Part shown: positions 1 through 6,773 of the stretch, piece after piece
Layout of the letters: each line of letters starts with the position of its first letter
How positions within the stretch are numbered: the stretch's first letter is position 1
Assembly: GCA_026001225.1 (NCBI GenBank)
Contig: BNZQ01000042.1
Coordinates: forward strand, 1 to 15,417
Direction: 5' to 3'
Length of the DNA stretch: 15,417 nucleotides
Source: Clostridia bacterium
GTDB lineage: Bacteria > Bacillota > Clostridia > Christensenellales > DUVY01
Notes under the pieces: generated by a model
The model's database searches: none
Told to the model about the DNA's origin: nothing
The model's input: only the letters and a program-made list of their open reading frames with translations
Position numbers and translations under genes: made by a program

Positions 1-1637
1 CCCGAATGCAAGGCTTGTAAAAACACGCTGCTTGGATGCGCTTCGAGCATCTTGTCCGAAAGCAACGCCGTCACGAGATCGGGAAAATATAGTTGCACGG
101 TGAGGGCATCCCAAATCGGCCGGTAAGAGATCGCGTGCGCGTCGCAATAGAGTTGAAACGCGGTCGTCGACAGTCCGAGATCGGTGATCGGATCCGCGCC
201 CATGCCGACGAGTACGATCCCGAAGGTCGCGGTGGAAAATTTGTCGGCGGCCGTATAAGAGAGCGTGCCGGTCGGGTCAAGCGGATGCTTCGCCAATTCG
301 CCCATCAAGGATTGCGGACTGCCGAGAACTTTCGCGCCATTCACTTCCAATCCGTTCAGCGTGTTTGCAAGTTTGATTTCCTTTTCGTGGTCGCCCTTCG
401 GAACCAAAACGCAAAGCTGCGAGGACGTGCCGAACACTTTATTGATTTTGATTTGCGGCTCATAGGTGATCAGCTCGTCGGCAAAGCCGATCGGCGTCTT
501 TAACTGAAAGATAAAGGCGACGATGATCAGGCCGGTGAGCAAGAGCGGCACGACCGATTTGATTTTCAGCGAGGCGCGGGGGATAAAGGTCATTTTGGGG
601 ATCCAAGGCCGGTGCACGGTCTTTTCCAAGGCGCGGTTGAACAGAACGATGATGCCGGGCATGAATAAAAAAACCGACAGCAAACTGACGACGATGCCTT
701 TGGTCAGCACCATGCCGATATCGTAGCCGATCCGCAAGCGCATGAACATAATCGCGATCAAACCGGCTATGGTGGTCAGGCAGCTAGCCGAAATTGAGAG
801 GATGCTCTTTCGCAGGGCGAGGGCGACGGCTTCGCGGCAAGGGTGTTCTAATCGTTGCTCGCGGTAGCGGTGCAGAAAGATGATGGCATAGTCCATCGCG
901 AGGGCAAGCTGTAAGATGACGGCGATCGAATGCGTGACGTAGGAAATGCCGCCTAAAAAATAATTCGTGCCCATGTTGATGACGGCGGCAAAGCCGAGGA
1001 CGATCAAAAAGACCAACGGTTCGATCAAGGAATGCGAGGTCAGAAATAAAATCAGCATGATGATCGGAATCGCGACAAGCAGCATGATCAGCATTTGCTG
1101 CGAGATCGTTTCACGCAAATAACGATCGGTGACGATCGGGCCCGCCAAAGCTACGGAACCGGCCGATTGGTTTTGCTCGTCGTATCCGTAGCCCGTTTGC
1201 AGGATATCCTTTATTTTCTCCAAGCCCGTTTGAACGGTTTGCGACGAGGAAGCCCCCTCGAACATGACGTTGATCAGGGCTACGGTTCCATATTCGGTTT
1301 GGGTTTTGACGTCGGCGTTTTCGTCGAACAGCGCGCGGATCAGGCCGGGAATTTGAGCGGCGGGATCGGCGGGGTTGTTGATCTCGTCCGCAAGCTTTTT
1401 CGCCTGTCGGTCGGCGTCGGTTCCGTTCAACATGATTTGAGCCGTGGTGAACGCGCCGAACTCGTCCGCAGTGATAGAAAGCGCGACCTGCGTTTCCGAA
1501 TCTTCGGGCAGAAAGTGCGTTAAATCATAGATAATCGCGACCTTAGGGATCAGCCAAACGCTGACGGCCAACAGGACGACAAACACGCCGGTAAATATGT
1601 ACCATTTTTCGGTGATGAATTTGCAGATTTTATTCAT
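1..1637 (-). CDS. MMPL/RND-family transporter, N-terminal part (runs off the left edge)
   Basis: Reading the minus strand from the ATG at 1637-1635 gives 545 uninterrupted codons to the window edge. The product is a large inner-membrane permease of the RND superfamily (MMPL branch), probably proton-driven export of lipids, peptides or drugs; the substrate cannot be told. A first helix at about residues 12-30 is followed by an outer domain (about 32-178) with FLPEDSETQ just after the helix, as in Bacillota members. A block of helices follows (about 181-199, 205-225, 231-255, 282-300, 308-334, 362-378). The signature segment LALAMDYAIIFLHRYREQR is at 244-262; its Asp249 lies in the membrane, where this family has its proton-relay acid. 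The second outer domain begins near 380. The start is fixed by an in-frame TAG at 1640-1642. There is no Shine-Dalgarno sequence. Divergent from yajC with a separate promoter. The family is secure; the C-terminal half is not visible. Confidence 0.93.
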   Translation of the reverse strand, partial: MNKICKFITEKWYIFTGVFVVLLAVSVWLIPKVAIIYDLTHFLPEDSETQVALSITADEFGAFTTAQIMLNGTDADRQAKKLADEINNPADPAAQIPGLIRALFDENADVKTQTEYGTVALINVMFEGASSSQTVQTGLEKIKDILQTGYGYDEQNQSAGSVALAGPIVTDRYLRETISQQMLIMLLVAIPIIMLILFLTSHSLIEPLVFLIVLGFAAVINMGTNYFLGGISYVTHSIAVILQLALAMDYAIIFLHRYREQRLEHPCREAVALALRKSILSISASCLTTIAGLIAIMFMRLRIGYDIGMVLTKGIVVSLLSVFLFMPGIIVLFNRALEKTVHRPWIPKMTFIPRASLKIKSVVPLLLTGLIIVAFIFQLKTPIGFADELITYEPQIKINKVFGTSSQLCVLVPKGDHEKEIKLANTLNGLEVNGAKVLGSPQSLMGELAKHPLDPTGTLSYTAADKFSTATFGIVLVGMGADPITDLGLSTTAFQLYCDAHAISYRPIWDALTVQLYFPDLVTALLSDKMLEAHPSSVFLQALHS

Positions 1638-1648
1638 ACCCTACACAT

Positions 1649-1677
1649 AGTATACCGCTTTTTTTATTTTGTGTCAA
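1649..1677 (-). promoter_or_regulatory. Sigma-A promoter of the MMPL gene
   Basis: On the minus strand a perfect -35 box TTGACA (1672-1677) and a near-perfect -10 box TATACT (1649-1654) are separated by exactly 17 bases. The spacer is A-rich. The expected transcription start is near 1642, only about five bases before the ATG at 1637, so the message would be almost leaderless. Confidence 0.8.
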
Positions 1678-1742
1678 AAGATAAGAGGGGACAAAATGGA
1701 TATTATTGTAACCGGAATGTAAAAGGGAACCGCTTATTTTTG

Positions 1743-1771
1743 TTGCTTTTATTTTAATTTCCCTGTATAAT
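1743..1771 (+). promoter_or_regulatory. Sigma-A promoter of yajC
   Basis: A -35 box TTGCTT (1743-1748), a 17-base spacer and a perfect -10 box TATAAT (1766-1771) give an expected start near 1778. That leaves an untranslated leader of about 48 bases with a strong GGAGGAAGG ribosome binding site at 1815-1823. It is divergent from the MMPL promoter; the two -35 boxes are about 65 bases apart, room for a shared operator, but I see no clear palindrome there. Confidence 0.7.
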
Positions 1772-1825
1772 GATAAAACTTGATTTTGCAATCTAAAATA
1801 CGTTCAAGACCTTTGGAGGAAGGAA

Positions 1826-2437
1826 ATGTTTAAAAAGAAATTTTTTGCCGTTCTGTCGATTTTGGCCGTGATGCTGACGGCGGCGGCTTGCGCGACGGCC
1901 GACGGCGGCGACGCGACGGGGGGCGGCGGGCTTTTCGACAATTTTAAAAATACGTGGTGGCTGTGGGCGATCCTGCTTGTATTTGTGGCCGTCGTCTTTA
2001 TCATGCCGTACTTCACGCGCAAGAAACAGCGCGAGCAGGTCAACACGATGATGAGCGGTTTAAAGCCCGGCGCCAAGATCAAAACGATCGGCGGCATCGT
2101 CGGCGAGATCGTGGAAATCCGCGCGATTTCCCCGACCGAGAAGCATATTGTCGTCCGCACGGGCACCGAGGGCAGTGGAACCACGCTGACGTTCGATATC
2201 AACGCGATCGCCTTGATCATGAAGGATGAGCCCGCGTTCGATCCGACGCAGCCGATTCTGCCGTCCGACGACGAAGTGAAACGTTTGGTCGACGGCGTGG
2301 AACGGGAACCGGTCGAAGCGCCCATCCGGGAGGACGTTGCGCGGAACGGCGAGGCAGAAAAAGGAACGCACGAAGAAGTGCCCGCGCCCGCGAAAGAGGG
2401 AACCGACGACGGGCAGCCGCCGTTTGAAGTCAAGTAA
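1826..2437 (+). CDS. yajC: Preprotein translocase subunit YajC, with extended N- and C-termini
   Basis: 203 residues. YajC is the small membrane partner of SecDF in the Sec translocase. The core is clear: a membrane helix at about residues 44-63, the basic stretch TRKKQRE (64-70), then MMSGLKPGAKIKTIGGIVGEI, the family signature of a small cytoplasmic domain. Two things are unusual. Typical YajC is about 85-120 residues and begins almost directly with the helix, whereas this one first has a signal-peptide-like segment (MFKKKFF, a hydrophobic run, then TAAAC ending at Cys22). This could be an imperfect lipobox or a signal peptidase I site. It also has an acidic, Pro/Glu-rich tail from about residue 130. 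The start is supported by GGAGG six bases upstream. secD and secF are not in the window. The following gene is the usual Bacillota neighbour. Confidence 0.9.
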   Translation: MFKKKFFAVLSILAVMLTAAACATADGGDATGGGGLFDNFKNTWWLWAILLVFVAVVFIMPYFTRKKQREQVNTMMSGLKPGAKIKTIGGIVGEIVEIRAISPTEKHIVVRTGTEGSGTTLTFDINAIALIMKDEPAFDPTQPILPSDDEVKRLVDGVEREPVEAPIREDVARNGEAEKGTHEEVPAPAKEGTDDGQPPFEVK

Positions 2438-2467
2438 CGGTAAAACCTGAAATTGTTCTATCGCGTC

Positions 2468-2511
2468 TCTTGTCCTCATATATTAGGACAAGACGGTGCG
2501 TCCGCACCGTC
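2468..2511 (+). repeat. Two adjacent perfect hairpins between yajC and the TIGR04086 gene
   Basis: Hairpin 1 has a 9-base perfect stem, TCTTGTCCT (2468-2476) with AGGACAAGA (2485-2493), and an 8-base AT-rich loop. Hairpin 2 is GACGGTGC (2492-2499) with GCACCGTC (2504-2511) and a 4-base loop; the two share bases 2492-2493. A run of seven T (2524-2530) follows only after 12 further bases and abuts the next ATG, so this is not a standard intrinsic terminator. The CTTGTCC core also appears in the repeat at 8137-8161. Confidence 0.6.
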
Positions 2512-2530
2512 ATAAAAGAGGGATTTTTTT

Positions 2531-2917
2531 ATGAACGAGCGCGTCGCGAGGAATAGAGGTTTTACGTTGGAATTGATCACGGCTTCGGTGATCGCCGTGC
2601 TGATTTCCTTAATTTTAATCCTGCTTTCGGCGTTTTTGATTAAGGCTCTCAATTTATCGGACGGTTGGCTGATGCCTATCAATCAGGTCATCAAAGGGAT
2701 CTCGCTGTTTATCGGCGCGCTGATCGCCTTTAAGGACAGGCGGAACGGCTGGCTGAAAGGGTTGATTTTCGGTATCGTTTACATTATTCTCGCGTTTTTG
2801 ATTTTTTCTTTGGCCGCTATGAGCTTTACGTTCGATTTGAGCATTCTGTGGGATATTCTCTTCGGGGCGGGGATGGGGTTGATTTGCGGCGTAATTGTCG
2901 TTAATATAAAAAAATAA
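2531..2917 (+). CDS. TIGR04086 family four-helix membrane protein
   Basis: 128 residues, almost entirely hydrophobic, with four predicted helices at about residues 15-37, 48-66, 73-95 and 105-125, and a short basic C-terminus (NIKK). The arrangement, length and position directly after yajC match the Bacillota membrane family TIGR04086, whose function is unknown. The charged loop between helices 2 and 3 (FKDRRNGWLKG) is the most recognisable part. AGAGGG at 2517-2522 serves as ribosome binding site for the ATG at 2531. It may be co-transcribed with yajC, but two hairpins separate them. Role is not known; a link to protein export is only suggested by the neighbour. Confidence 0.75.
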   Translation: MNERVARNRGFTLELITASVIAVLISLILILLSAFLIKALNLSDGWLMPINQVIKGISLFIGALIAFKDRRNGWLKGLIFGIVYIILAFLIFSLAAMSFTFDLSILWDILFGAGMGLICGVIVVNIKK

Positions 2918-2956
2918 TACCGTCGAGCATTTCTTCATTAAAATAGGATTTTTTAC

Positions 2957-2985
2957 TTTACACTTTGACCTTCATAGGTTATAAT
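2957..2985 (+). promoter_or_regulatory. Sigma-A promoter of cmk, implying a leaderless message
   Basis: A -35 box TTTACA (2957-2962), a 17-base spacer and a perfect -10 box TATAAT (2980-2985). The expected start is at 2992-2993, which coincides with the A of the cmk ATG (2993). There is no Shine-Dalgarno sequence between the -10 box and the ATG; the nearest AGG is about 15 bases upstream and would not be transcribed. The conserved N-terminus of Cmk rules out a later start. Confidence 0.75.
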
Positions 2986-2992
2986 ATTCCGT

Positions 2993-3664
2993 ATGGTCAT
3001 TGCGATCGACGGACCGGCAGGTGCGGGAAAAAGCACCGTCGCAGGTAAATTAGCCAAAAAACTCGGTATTTTGCATTTGGATACCGGCGCTATGTACCGC
3101 GCCGCCGTGCTGTACGCCTTGGATCGGGGCTGCGACCCTGCCGACGGCGCGACCGCCGACCGGCTTGCCGCCGAAATCGACGTGACCGTCCAATCCTCTC
3201 CCGACGGGCAGAGGACGTTTTTGAATGGTCGTGACGTTTCCGCCATTATGCGTGAGCATCGCGTATCGAAAGCCGCTTCGGATTTTTCCGCGCATTCCTC
3301 GGTTCGTTTGAAAATGGCCGCGCTTCAACGGCAGATCGCCGTGCGCGTCGATATCATTTTGGACGGTCGGGATATCGGCACGTTCGTACTGCCCGACGCC
3401 GATTTCAAATTTTTTCTCACCGCCGATATAGAGGAACGCGCCCGCCGCCGCACGCTGGAATTAAAGGAAAAAGGTCGCGATGTTCAGTTCGCGGACGTGC
3501 TGCGGGAAATGGAGGAACGCGACCGGAACGATTCGTCCCGCGCTCTCGCGCCTCTGAAAAAGGCCGAGGACGCTATAGCCGTGGACACGACGCGCAACAC
3601 CGCCGACGAGATCGTCGAGCGGCTGGCGGCATATATTAAGGGAAAACTGAAAACTGAAAACTGA
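2993..3664 (+). CDS. cmk: Cytidylate kinase
   Basis: 223 residues, the normal length for (d)CMP kinase, which phosphorylates CMP and dCMP with ATP in the cytoplasm for nucleotide recycling. The P-loop GPAGAGKST is at residues 7-15 and the nucleotide-recognition motif DTGAMYRA at 30-37. ILDGRDIGTFVLPDAD (122-137) and the lid/CMP contacts RDRNDSSR (176-183) are all intact. The start is the family start (MVIAIDGP). The last residues (GKLKTEN) and the TGA stop are encoded by an AAAACTG tandem repeat, so the native end was probably rewritten by the repeat. It is followed by an acyltransferase gene, as in many Bacillota, but ispH and the S1 gene often seen in this cluster are absent. Confidence 0.97.
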   Translation: MVIAIDGPAGAGKSTVAGKLAKKLGILHLDTGAMYRAAVLYALDRGCDPADGATADRLAAEIDVTVQSSPDGQRTFLNGRDVSAIMREHRVSKAASDFSAHSSVRLKMAALQRQIAVRVDIILDGRDIGTFVLPDADFKFFLTADIEERARRRTLELKEKGRDVQFADVLREMEERDRNDSSRALAPLKKAEDAIAVDTTRNTADEIVERLAAYIKGKLKTEN

Positions 3665-3702
3665 AAGTTTAAGGTTAAAAATCCGTAACTTTCAATTTTC
3701 AA
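3643..3702 (+). repeat. Heptanucleotide tandem repeat with inverted arm across the cmk stop codon
   Basis: Three exact copies of AAAACTG (3643-3663) are followed by AAAGTTT. An inverted counterpart of two heptads, CTTTCAA and TTTTCAA, is at 3689-3702. Bases 3654-3669 pair with 3687-3702 at 14 of 16 positions, and the two mismatches would be G.U pairs in RNA from the other strand. The TGA stop of cmk (3662-3664) falls in the third unit and its boundary. Related heptads occur at 4345-4358 and 10525-10545. Confidence 0.75.
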
Positions 3703-3725
3703 CTCATTATATTCGGAAAAAAACG

Positions 3726-4352
3726 ATGTTTATTTACTGCATGGGCGTATTCCTTTTGAGCTTGCCGCTTTGGATTTTGTGGCCGCTCAAAGTCATCGAC
3801 AAAAAGAACCTCCCTAAACGCGGAAAGGGGGCGATCGTTTGTTGCAACCATCATCGATTTTTCGATCCGATGTTGATCGGCGTGCACAGCCCGCGCCGCC
3901 TGTATTTTGTCGCTAAAAAGGAATTGATGCGGCGTCCGCTCATTCGTTTCGTCATATGGAGTACGGGCTCGGTGTCGGTGGATCGGGGCAAAACGGACTT
4001 AAAAGCGTTGAAAAGGATGCTCCAATTGCTGAAAGCGGGCAAACCGTTGCTGATGTTTCCCGAAGGACACCGCAACAAGGACGGCGAGAACGGTGAATTG
4101 CTGGCTCTGCAACACGGCGCGGTCATGCTGGCGGTCAAAGCGCGGGTACCCATCGTGCCCGCGGCGATGCTCAAACGGCCGCGGCTGTTCCGGCGCAATT
4201 ATCTCGTCTACGGCGAGTCGATCGAATTTTCCGAGTTGTACGGCGAAATTCTGACAAAGGAAAGGTTGGACGGCGCCACGCAAAGATTGGCGGAGCGGAT
4301 GGAAGCCTTGAAACACACCGAGGTCGGGCAGAAAGTAAAAAATAAAAATTGA
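3726..4352 (+). CDS. plsC: 1-acyl-sn-glycerol-3-phosphate acyltransferase (PlsC-type)
   Basis: 208 residues. PlsC transfers an acyl chain to lysophosphatidic acid at the inner membrane, giving phosphatidic acid for phospholipid synthesis. A hydrophobic N-terminal segment (residues 2-20) anchors it. The catalytic motif is NHHRFFD (His-x4-Asp). The acceptor-binding block is FPEGHRNKDG, where the usual FPEGTR has His in place of Thr. VPIVPAAM is the fourth motif. Length and order fit the family. It lies 61 bases after cmk. The ribosome binding site is poor (GGAAAAAAACG before ATG). The end KNKN and the TGA stop lie in a heptad-like AT-rich repeat (AAAATTG, AAAGTTT at 4345-4358). The exact acyl substrate cannot be read from sequence. 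Confidence 0.92.
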   Translation: MFIYCMGVFLLSLPLWILWPLKVIDKKNLPKRGKGAIVCCNHHRFFDPMLIGVHSPRRLYFVAKKELMRRPLIRFVIWSTGSVSVDRGKTDLKALKRMLQLLKAGKPLLMFPEGHRNKDGENGELLALQHGAVMLAVKARVPIVPAAMLKRPRLFRRNYLVYGESIEFSELYGEILTKERLDGATQRLAERMEALKHTEVGQKVKNKN

Positions 4353-4405
4353 AAGTTTTTGGAAAGGGTGTGGAGAAACCTTTTTAATCAAAAGGTTTCC
4401 CCACA
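4352..4405 (+). repeat. Dispersed palindrome, copy 1 (upstream of iorA)
   Basis: A leader, AAAGTTTTTGGAAAGGG (4352-4368), precedes a hairpin with arms 4369-4384 and 4390-4405, 15 of 16 positions paired around a 5-base loop. Right arm: AAAAGGTTTCCCCACA. The same leader and a hairpin of the same plan recur at 11041-11095 and 13171-13219, always right after a stop codon and upstream of the next gene. No T-run follows the stem, so it is not a standard terminator. Confidence 0.8.
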
Positions 4406-4418
4406 AAAAATAAAAAAA

Positions 4419-6167
4419 ATGAGCAACAAGAAATTAGCATTGGGCGATTACGGCGTGGCGCGGGGCGCATACGAAGCGGGCGTAAAGAGCGCGAGCGCGT
4501 ACCCCGGCACGCCCAGTACCGAAATCACGGAATTCATCAGCCGTTATCCTGAAATCGCTTCGGAATGGTCGGTCAATGAAAAGGTCGCCCTCGAAGTGGC
4601 CGCGGGCGCGTCCGTGGGCGGCGCAAGGGCGATCGCCGCGATGAAGCACGTCGGCTTAAACGTCGCCGCCGATCCGCTGTTCACGCTTTCCTATACGGGC
4701 GTGGGGGGGGGCTTGGTGATCGCCGTGGCCGACGATCCCGGCATGTTCAGCTCGCAGAACGAGCAGGATACCCGCTTTTACGGTCGGTCGGCGCACGTGC
4801 CCGTGCTGGAACCCGCCGACACGCAGGAATGCAAGGATTTCACGATATTCGCGTTCGAACTGTCCGAAAAATACGATACGCCCGTCATTTTGCGCTTGAC
4901 CACGCGCGTCGCTCACAGCCAAAGCTTTTTGGTCGAGGGGCCGCGCCTCGAAAGGAATGAAAAACCCTATGTAAAGGACGTTCCCAAATACGTCATGATG
5001 CCGGGCTTTGCGAAGGGGCGGCACGTCGCCGTCGAACGGCGCATGGCCAAACTTGGCGGGGACGCCAACGGCTTCGATATCAACCGCGAGGAAATCCGCG
5101 GAGACGCTTTGGGCGTGATTTGTTCGGGCGCGGTGTACCGTTATGTGCGCGAGGCCTTGCCCGACGCGTCGGTGTATAAATTGGGCATGGTTTATCCGCT
5201 GCCGATGCGGGAATTGAAGGAATTCGCCGGAAAGGTCAAGGAATTGCTCGTGTGCGAGGAGTTGGAGCCCTTTATCGAGGAGCAGTTGAAGGCGGCGGGG
5301 ATTGCTTGCAAAGGCAAGGAATTGTTCTCGCGGCAGGGAGAATTGTCGGTCGGCCTGATCAAGCGGGCGTTGGATCAATCCTTGCCCGTTCCGCATTCCG
5401 AAACGGGCTTGCCGCAAAGGCCCCCCGTGCTGTGTCCGGGCTGTCCGCACCGGAGCGTTTTCCATATTTTGAAAAAACTGAAATTGACCGTGTTCGGCGA
5501 TATCGGTTGTTATACGTTAGGCGCGCTGCCGCCGCTCGAAGCGATGGACACGACCCTGTGTATGGGCGCGAGTATCGGCATGGCGGCGGGCTTCGAGAAG
5601 GCGCGGGGGCGGGACGCCGCCCGCAAGAGCGTCGCGGTCATCGGCGACTCTACCTTTATCCACAGCGGGATCACCGGCCTTGTGAACGCCGTTTACAACG
5701 GCTTGAACACCACGATCATCATCATGGATAACGCCACGACGGGCATGACCGGGCATCAGAATCACCCCGCGACGGGAACAAGGATCGACGGTTCGCCCGC
5801 GAACGTTTTGAAAATCGAGGAGGTCGCGAGGGCTTGCGGCGCGGCTCGCGTGACGGTCGTCAATGCCTACGAGCTCGCGGCCGTGGAAAGGGCGTTGGTT
5901 TCGGAATTAGAGCAAGACGGCGTATCGGTTATCGTTACGCGTGCGCCCTGTGTGCTTTTGGAAAAGAAGACCGCGAAGCACCGTGTGGATAATCGGTTGT
6001 GCCGTTACTGCCGTCTGTGTCTGAAATTCGGCTGTCCGGCGATTCGCACGGACGAACGCGGCGGTATAGAGGGCGCGCCAACGGCGGCGATTGACGAGGG
6101 CTTGTGCACGGGATGCGGGGTATGCGCAGAGTTCTGCAAGTTCAAGGCGATAGGGAGAAGAGATTAA
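4419..6167 (+). CDS. iorA: Indolepyruvate ferredoxin oxidoreductase, alpha subunit
   Basis: 582 residues. With IorB it oxidises arylpyruvates (from Trp, Phe, Tyr) with CoA to arylacetyl-CoA, CO2 and reduced ferredoxin, in the cytoplasm. The pyrimidine-binding domain is N-terminal (AYPGTPSTEI at 27-36). The thiamine diphosphate domain has CPGCPHRS (339-346), GDIGCYTLG (360-368) and the metal/TPP site GDS(409-411)...DN(437-438). The C-terminal two-cluster ferredoxin domain has C528, C531, C534, C539 and C563, C566, C569, C573. After the last cysteine the usual Pro is Lys (CKFKAI). The ATG at 4419 is chosen because the family starts near KLALGDYGVA. It has no Shine-Dalgarno sequence, and upstream in-frame TTG and GTG codons lie in the palindrome at 4352-4405. 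Confidence 0.95.
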   Translation: MSNKKLALGDYGVARGAYEAGVKSASAYPGTPSTEITEFISRYPEIASEWSVNEKVALEVAAGASVGGARAIAAMKHVGLNVAADPLFTLSYTGVGGGLVIAVADDPGMFSSQNEQDTRFYGRSAHVPVLEPADTQECKDFTIFAFELSEKYDTPVILRLTTRVAHSQSFLVEGPRLERNEKPYVKDVPKYVMMPGFAKGRHVAVERRMAKLGGDANGFDINREEIRGDALGVICSGAVYRYVREALPDASVYKLGMVYPLPMRELKEFAGKVKELLVCEELEPFIEEQLKAAGIACKGKELFSRQGELSVGLIKRALDQSLPVPHSETGLPQRPPVLCPGCPHRSVFHILKKLKLTVFGDIGCYTLGALPPLEAMDTTLCMGASIGMAAGFEKARGRDAARKSVAVIGDSTFIHSGITGLVNAVYNGLNTTIIIMDNATTGMTGHQNHPATGTRIDGSPANVLKIEEVARACGAARVTVVNAYELAAVERALVSELEQDGVSVIVTRAPCVLLEKKTAKHRVDNRLCRYCRLCLKFGCPAIRTDERGGIEGAPTAAIDEGLCTGCGVCAEFCKFKAIGRRD

Positions 6168-6739
6168 TGGATATATTCATAGCGGGCGTGGGCGGTCAAG
6201 GAACGCTGTTCGCGTCTAAAATTTTAGGCAAGTACGCCGCCGAAACCGGATTGGATTGCACGCTGTCCGAGGTGCACGGCATGGCGCAACGGGGCGGCAG
6301 CGTGGTGACGCACGTCCGTATCGCCGAAAAGGTCTTTTCGCCGGTGATTTCCGAGGGCGCGGCCGACGTGTTGCTCGCGTTCGAGCGGCTGGAAGCGATG
6401 AGGTATGCGCATATGCTCAAAAAAGAGGGACTGATCGTCGTCAATGCCGAGCGGATTGACCCGATGACGGTGACGATCGGCGCGGCCAAATACCCCGAGA
6501 GCTGCGTCGATACCCTGCGCAAATATTCGCGGGAGGTTTACGAGTTGCCCGCCGCCAAAATATCGGCGGAAGCGGGCGGGTCGAAAACCGTCAACACCGT
6601 CATGGTCGGATATATGGCCGCCAAATTGCGGTTGGATTTGGAGAAATTGAAGACCGCCGTCGCCGCCGTTGCGCCCCATAAGTTTGCCGGGGATAATCTG
6701 AAATCCTTGTTGGCCGGCTATGAGGCGGGGAACAAATAA
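6167..6739 (+). CDS. iorB: Indolepyruvate ferredoxin oxidoreductase, beta subunit
   Basis: 190 residues, the usual size of the separate gamma-domain subunit of 2-oxoacid:ferredoxin oxidoreductases. It starts with MDIFIAGVGGQGTLFASKIL, whose GVGGQG (7-12) is the family's nucleotide-binding-like loop. SEVHGMAQRGGSVVTHVRI, highly conserved in IorB, follows. It pairs with IorA to make the active enzyme. Its ATG overlaps the iorA stop (TAATG at 6165-6169), with GGGAG at 6153-6157 as ribosome binding site, so translation of the two subunits is probably coupled. An upstream in-frame ATG at 6104 lies in the iorA cluster region and was rejected because it adds no family residues. Confidence 0.95.
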   Translation: MDIFIAGVGGQGTLFASKILGKYAAETGLDCTLSEVHGMAQRGGSVVTHVRIAEKVFSPVISEGAADVLLAFERLEAMRYAHMLKKEGLIVVNAERIDPMTVTIGAAKYPESCVDTLRKYSREVYELPAAKISAEAGGSKTVNTVMVGYMAAKLRLDLEKLKTAVAAVAPHKFAGDNLKSLLAGYEAGNK

Positions 6740-6773
6740 CTAACAATTTAAAAATTCAATAAATAATAGAAGA

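Noticed and set aside
93..1523. Plus-strand open frames over the MMPL gene
   Set aside because: The minus-strand frame is continuous for 545 codons with clear RND/MMPL motifs; the plus-strand frames are its complements.
1804..2479. Open frames antisense to yajC (about 209 and 139 codons)
   Set aside because: They mirror the GC-rich third-position bias of yajC, show no domain pattern and have no ribosome binding site.
3643..3702. The heptad array as a CRISPR
   Set aside because: Units are seven bases and contiguous with no spacers; there is no cas gene in the window.
4369..4405. The palindrome before iorA as an intrinsic terminator
   Set aside because: No T-run follows the stem on either strand; the T-run is in the leader before the hairpin.
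4359..4418. An earlier TTG or GTG start for iorA
   Set aside because: The added residues are encoded by the dispersed palindrome and match nothing in the family; the conserved protein begins at MSNKKLALGDYG.
4656..5465. A 269-codon minus-strand open frame inside iorA
   Set aside because: It lies entirely opposite a well-conserved enzyme gene, its composition (Arg, His, Gln rich) is typical of a shadow frame, and no motif is recognisable.
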